Of a stretch of DNA of 56,652 nt, positions 53,882 through 56,652 are shown in pieces; position 1 is the stretch's first letter; each line of letters begins with the position of its first letter. Position numbers and translations under genes: made by a program. A model generated the notes under the pieces. That model did not search any database and was not told the origin of the DNA. It was given only the letters and a program-made list of their open reading frames with translations. Origin of the DNA: Planococcus sp. ISL-109 (GTDB lineage Bacteria; Bacillota; Bacilli; Bacillales_A; Planococcaceae); NCBI RefSeq assembly GCF_018613655.1, contig NZ_JAGGPW010000016.1, positions 1 through 56,652 of the forward strand, written 5' to 3'.

Positions 53882-55525
53882 CTACTCCAGGAATCTGTCA
53901 GGAGTGGTCATTAAGTCGATATTCCACACAATCGGCAGGAAGTAATAGACGGCTAGGCCGACAAAGATAATCCCGAAAATATTCAAGATGAACCCTGTAC
54001 GGGCCATATCAATGATTCTTAAATAGCCGGAGCCGAACACAACAGCATTCGGCGGTGTCGCTACCGGCAGCATAAACGCACAAGAAGCCGTCACTGCAGC
54101 GGTCACCATCAATGCATATGGATGGATGCCGAGCGCTACCGCTAAAGAAGCCATGATCGGGAACATCATCGAAGCAGTCGCCGTGTTCGACGTAATTTCC
54201 GTCAGGAACAACACGAACGCCGAAACGACAAGAACAATGATCAAGACGTTAACACCTTGCAAGCCGATCAATTGGCCGCCAACCCATTCGGACAATCCCG
54301 ATTGGGTAAAGCCAGCCGCAATCGCCAAGCCACCGCCAAAGAGCAGCAAGATGCCCCATGGCAATTTCACAGCAGTCGACCAGTCCAGCAAATTATCGCC
54401 TAAACGATTTTTCGAAGGAATCGCGAACAAGATCATTGCTGCGATCAAACCGACCATCGCATCGTTCAGTCCAGGCAAAAAGCCGACGAGCAAGAACGAG
54501 CGTGTAATCCAGGCAAATGCCGCCAGAAGGAAAACGGCAAATACTACTTTTTCTTCATAAGACGCTTTGCCAAGCTCCCTCTTTTGTTCTTTGATGACAC
54601 CACTTCCCCCAGGCAACTCTTTTAATTTCTGCGGATAAGCAATTTTAATCAAGTAGAACCAGGCAACCATGATAAAGATCCAGGCAAGCGGCACACCGAA
54701 CAGCATCCACTGCGCAAATGTGATTTCGATGCCGTAGATTTCATTTACTGCACCCGCAAGAAGCGTATTCGGCGGTGTTCCGATCAACGTGCCGATCCCG
54801 CCTAGAGAAGCGGAATACGCAATCCCGAGCATGAGTGCTTTGCCGAACCCGAAGTTTTCCTGGGATGTATCGATCGAGTCATCATCCTTGAGCGCTTCCG
54901 ATACTTGGTAAATGATCGCAAGACCAATTGGCACCATCATCATCGCTGTCGCCGTATTGGAGATCCACATCGACAAAAATCCTGTCGCTACCATAAATCC
55001 GAGAATAATCCGCTCGGTATTTGTACCAATCGCAGAAATGATCGTCAACGCAATCCTTTTATGGAGATTCCATTTTTCCATCGTCAAGGCAATCATAAAA
55101 CCGCCCATGAACAGGAAAATCGTATCATTGCCATAAGCTGAGGTGGTTTCACCGACTTCCAAGCCGCCTGAAAGCGGAAACAAAATAATCGGCAAAAGAG
55201 AAGTCGCCGGAATCGGAATCGCTTCGGTGATCCACCATGTAGCAATCCAAAGTGTACTGGCTAAAATCGCTTTTGCTTCCGGTTGCAAGCCTTCGGGGTT
55301 AAAAAACAGCATCGTCAAAATAAACAACAGCGGGCCAACCACTAAGCCGATCAGCTGCGGCCTGTTATAGCTTTTCTTTTTAAAACGTTCATCGTATGTA
55401 CCTGCATCTTCTGCACGGTCCCGGTCATCCGATTTCGGCACTGAGCCAGGCTTTGCGAAAAAGCGCATCGTATCCTTTGCCTGGTAATGCTTTTCCCACA
55501 TCCAGTTCCAAGTAGCTGAAATCAT
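53882..55525 (-). CDS. DASS/SLC13 family sodium-coupled anion symporter
   Basis: 547 residues. A soluble N-terminus of about 55 residues precedes 11 or so membrane helices. Two SNT motifs are seen: MWISNTATAMMMVPIG and TEITSNTATASMMFPIM. The signature LPVATPPNAVVFGSGYLRI lies near the C-terminus. It takes up di- or tricarboxylates (succinate, malate) or sulfate with sodium; the long N-terminus and motifs favour dicarboxylates. GGGGAG lies six bases before the ATG. Confidence 0.9.
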   Translation of the reverse strand: MISATWNWMWEKHYQAKDTMRFFAKPGSVPKSDDRDRAEDAGTYDERFKKKSYNRPQLIGLVVGPLLFILTMLFFNPEGLQPEAKAILASTLWIATWWITEAIPIPATSLLPIILFPLSGGLEVGETTSAYGNDTIFLFMGGFMIALTMEKWNLHKRIALTIISAIGTNTERIILGFMVATGFLSMWISNTATAMMMVPIGLAIIYQVSEALKDDDSIDTSQENFGFGKALMLGIAYSASLGGIGTLIGTPPNTLLAGAVNEIYGIEITFAQWMLFGVPLAWIFIMVAWFYLIKIAYPQKLKELPGGSGVIKEQKRELGKASYEEKVVFAVFLLAAFAWITRSFLLVGFLPGLNDAMVGLIAAMILFAIPSKNRLGDNLLDWSTAVKLPWGILLLFGGGLAIAAGFTQSGLSEWVGGQLIGLQGVNVLIIVLVVSAFVLFLTEITSNTATASMMFPIMASLAVALGIHPYALMVTAAVTASCAFMLPVATPPNAVVFGSGYLRIIDMARTGFILNIFGIIFVGLAVYYFLPIVWNIDLMTTPDRFLE

Positions 55526-55578
55526 AAGAGTCTCCCCATTTCGAAAAAAATGAATTTTTTAACTATTTAACCTGATTA

Positions 55579-55607
55579 AGTGTAGCGTGTTTCATTTTCC
55601 ATAACAA
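55579..55607 (-). promoter_or_regulatory. Sigma-A promoter of the DASS symporter gene
   Basis: Minus strand: TTGTTA (55602-55607), 17 bases, TACACT (55579-55584). Confidence 0.5.
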
Positions 55608-55729
55608 GAGAAAAAAGGACATACTTTACAGCTTTTTCGTTATATTACGCAAGCGGATACTGTGTTCCTCAACGCTCCTTCAACAAAAATCCTATTTAAT
55701 GGTTGGATTCCTGATGGCTGCCCCCATAG

Positions 55730-55764
55730 AAAAAGAGCCGCCGAATCAAATTCGCGAGCTCTTC
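55730..55764 (-). terminator. Terminator after the 62-residue gene
   Basis: Imperfect stem GAGCTCGCGAA / TTCGGCGGCTC, followed on the minus strand by TTTTTC. The rest of 55526-55781 shows only the DASS promoter. Confidence 0.65.
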
Positions 55765-55781
55765 CTCTTAATTGGTGATAT

Positions 55782-55970
55782 TTATTTTTCTTCCGATTCG
55801 CCGATTGGATTCCGTTCATCGCCCACGCCTGTATTGCTATGGGCGCCTTGTTTTCTCATCTTCTGGCCATCCTCCCGCGATTCGCGGTCGATTCCTTCGA
55901 ATTCTTCCCGTTTTCTTCGGTCGCCTCCCGAGGATGGATTGGCATCTTTAGAAAAATCATCTCTAGGCAT
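55782..55970 (-). CDS. Small hydrophilic stress-type protein (62 aa)
   Basis: AAAGGAGG lies seven bases before the ATG. The protein (MPRDDFSKDANPSSGGDRRK to the end GERN..ESEEK region) is very rich in Arg, Lys, Asp, Glu and Gly, with no hydrophobic core, and is probably disordered. No family recognised. A sigma-B-like promoter 33 bases upstream suggests induction by general stress. Confidence 0.75.
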   Translation of the reverse strand: MPRDDFSKDANPSSGGDRRKREEFEGIDRESREDGQKMRKQGAHSNTGVGDERNPIGESEEK

Positions 55971-56002
55971 TGCGTTTCCTCCTTTGGGCTATTTTCTTTT
56001 CT

Positions 56003-56027
56003 ATTCCCGAAGAACACCGCTTAAAAC
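56003..56027 (-). promoter_or_regulatory. Sigma-B-like promoter of the 62-residue gene
   Basis: Minus strand: GTTTTA (56022-56027), 13 bases, GGGAAT (56003-56008). The -35 lies in the palindrome GCTTAAAACGTTTTAAGC (56019-56036), which also contains the stop codon of the upstream gene. Confidence 0.65.
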
Positions 56028-56030
56028 GTT

Positions 56031-56507
56031 TTAAGCTGAAATGAACAAATCATAGCCGAAATAAACCGATAGCACCGACAATGCAACAAAGACCAGATGT
56101 TCTGCGAAACTTCCCGTCGATGTGGTAATCGGTAGGCGCACGGTCAAAGAAAGCGGAAACAACAGCTTCACGCCTCGCTTAGTTGCCATATCCAGCACAA
56201 TATGGCTGATCATGCCGACCAAAATACCGGCTGCTAGAGCCTCATTGGGCAACACGGCCTGGAACAGCAGGGACGCCAGAAGCAGAAACAGCAGGCTATG
56301 CGTAAGGGTTCGGTGCCCGAAAATAGTACTGATTAGTTTTGACAAAATAGGCAATCTTCTTCCGATTTTGCTGGAGCCGTGGCAAATATCTGGGATCAAT
56401 GCCCCCGCCACGCCGCCGATTAGTAAAATCGTGGGTTCGTAATTGGTGATTTGCGCAAATGCCAGACTTGCTGCGATGCCGCCTGTGATGTGGGTTTTCC
56501 CTGTCAT
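56031..56507 (-). CDS. YdjM/YvsG-like metal-dependent hydrolase family membrane protein
   Basis: 158 residues with about four membrane segments. It opens with MTGKTHITGGIAASLAF. Conserved blocks are ALIPDICHGSSKIGRR, FGHRTLTHSLLF and MISHIVLDMATKRGVKLLFP, with the His/Asp pattern of the DUF457 (YdjM) family. These are thought to be membrane-bound metal-dependent hydrolases; no reaction is established that I know of. It is the last complete gene in the window. Confidence 0.9.
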   Translation of the reverse strand: MTGKTHITGGIAASLAFAQITNYEPTILLIGGVAGALIPDICHGSSKIGRRLPILSKLISTIFGHRTLTHSLLFLLLASLLFQAVLPNEALAAGILVGMISHIVLDMATKRGVKLLFPLSLTVRLPITTSTGSFAEHLVFVALSVLSVYFGYDLFISA

Positions 56508-56615
56508 AGCTGTGTGCGCTCCTTTTCTTAATTATGTGAGTTAATTTCATAATTCCGAGCCCTTGCGGCTCTAAGTGTGTAACGCCAAGAAAATAGAGCA
56601 CCTCCCCAAATCCTG

Positions 56616-56652
56616 TATAATGGTAGTCACCACAACAAACCAAATCAGGAGG
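56616..56652 (+). promoter_or_regulatory. Promoter -10 and ribosome binding site of a gene beyond the window
   Basis: TATAAT at 56616-56621 and AGGAGG at the last six bases, on the plus strand. No convincing -35 is seen. The start codon must lie just outside the window. Confidence 0.5.

Overview
The window looks like chromosome of a low-to-moderate GC Gram-positive bacterium of the Bacillales, most likely Planococcaceae (Planococcus/Planomicrobium type). The reasons are Bacillus-like gene families (LipM-type octanoyltransferase, L-lysine 6-dehydrogenase, DUF3243, YwbE, YsnF/AvaK stress protein, NsrR-Hmp), strong AGGAGG ribosome binding sites, SAM-I and TPP riboswitches, a CcpA cre-like site and sigma-B-like promoters. 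I saw no rRNA, tRNA, CRISPR array, intact transposase or prophage.

Layout. 1-540 is gene-free and holds two copies of a hairpin-rich repeat. 541-6527 (minus) carries a split ThrE-type exporter, a decayed zinc alcohol dehydrogenase, a secreted beta-propeller protein and an AlaX tRNA editing enzyme. 6622-7533 is a lipid kinase. 7604-11477 (minus) is a three-gene operon (aldehyde dehydrogenase, L-lysine 6-dehydrogenase, glutaryl-CoA-dehydrogenase-like enzyme) behind a promoter with a cre site, probably lysine catabolism. 11685-12597 is a MerR/TipAS regulator with a 42-residue zinc-ribbon gene. Then come trhO, a 2-hydroxyacid dehydrogenase, and a carboxylate uptake and activation block (DUF485 protein, Na+/solute symporter, Yip1-like protein, MbcS-like acyl-CoA synthetase). 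A MscS-like protein, a wrecked histidine kinase next to an IS200/IS605-like hairpin, an EamA transporter and a MITE-like palindromic element follow.

23117-31183 is a sulfur amino acid region: metY-metX and the divergent metN-metI-metQ-M20 amidohydrolase operon, each behind its own SAM riboswitch, then pepT. 31261-33240 is lipM-lipA preceded by a complete TPP riboswitch with terminator. That pairing is the most unusual arrangement seen here, because both thiamine diphosphate and lipoate serve 2-oxoacid dehydrogenases. 33383-46726 is rich in stress genes: an RsbR-like STAS protein, small hydrophilic proteins, NsrR with flavohemoglobin, a VLRF1/baeRF-type release-factor-like protein, DUF3243, YsnF/AvaK and a large-subunit catalase. 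Several have sigma-B-like promoters. 46881-56507 contains glutaminase, an esterase, Hsp33 with a frameshifted small ORF upstream, a GNAT enzyme, a patatin, an SRAP protein, an MFS pump, a DASS anion symporter and a YdjM-like membrane protein. The window ends on a promoter-like TATAAT and an AGGAGG site for a gene starting just outside.

Functions are assigned from motifs and remembered family sequences. No database search was run.
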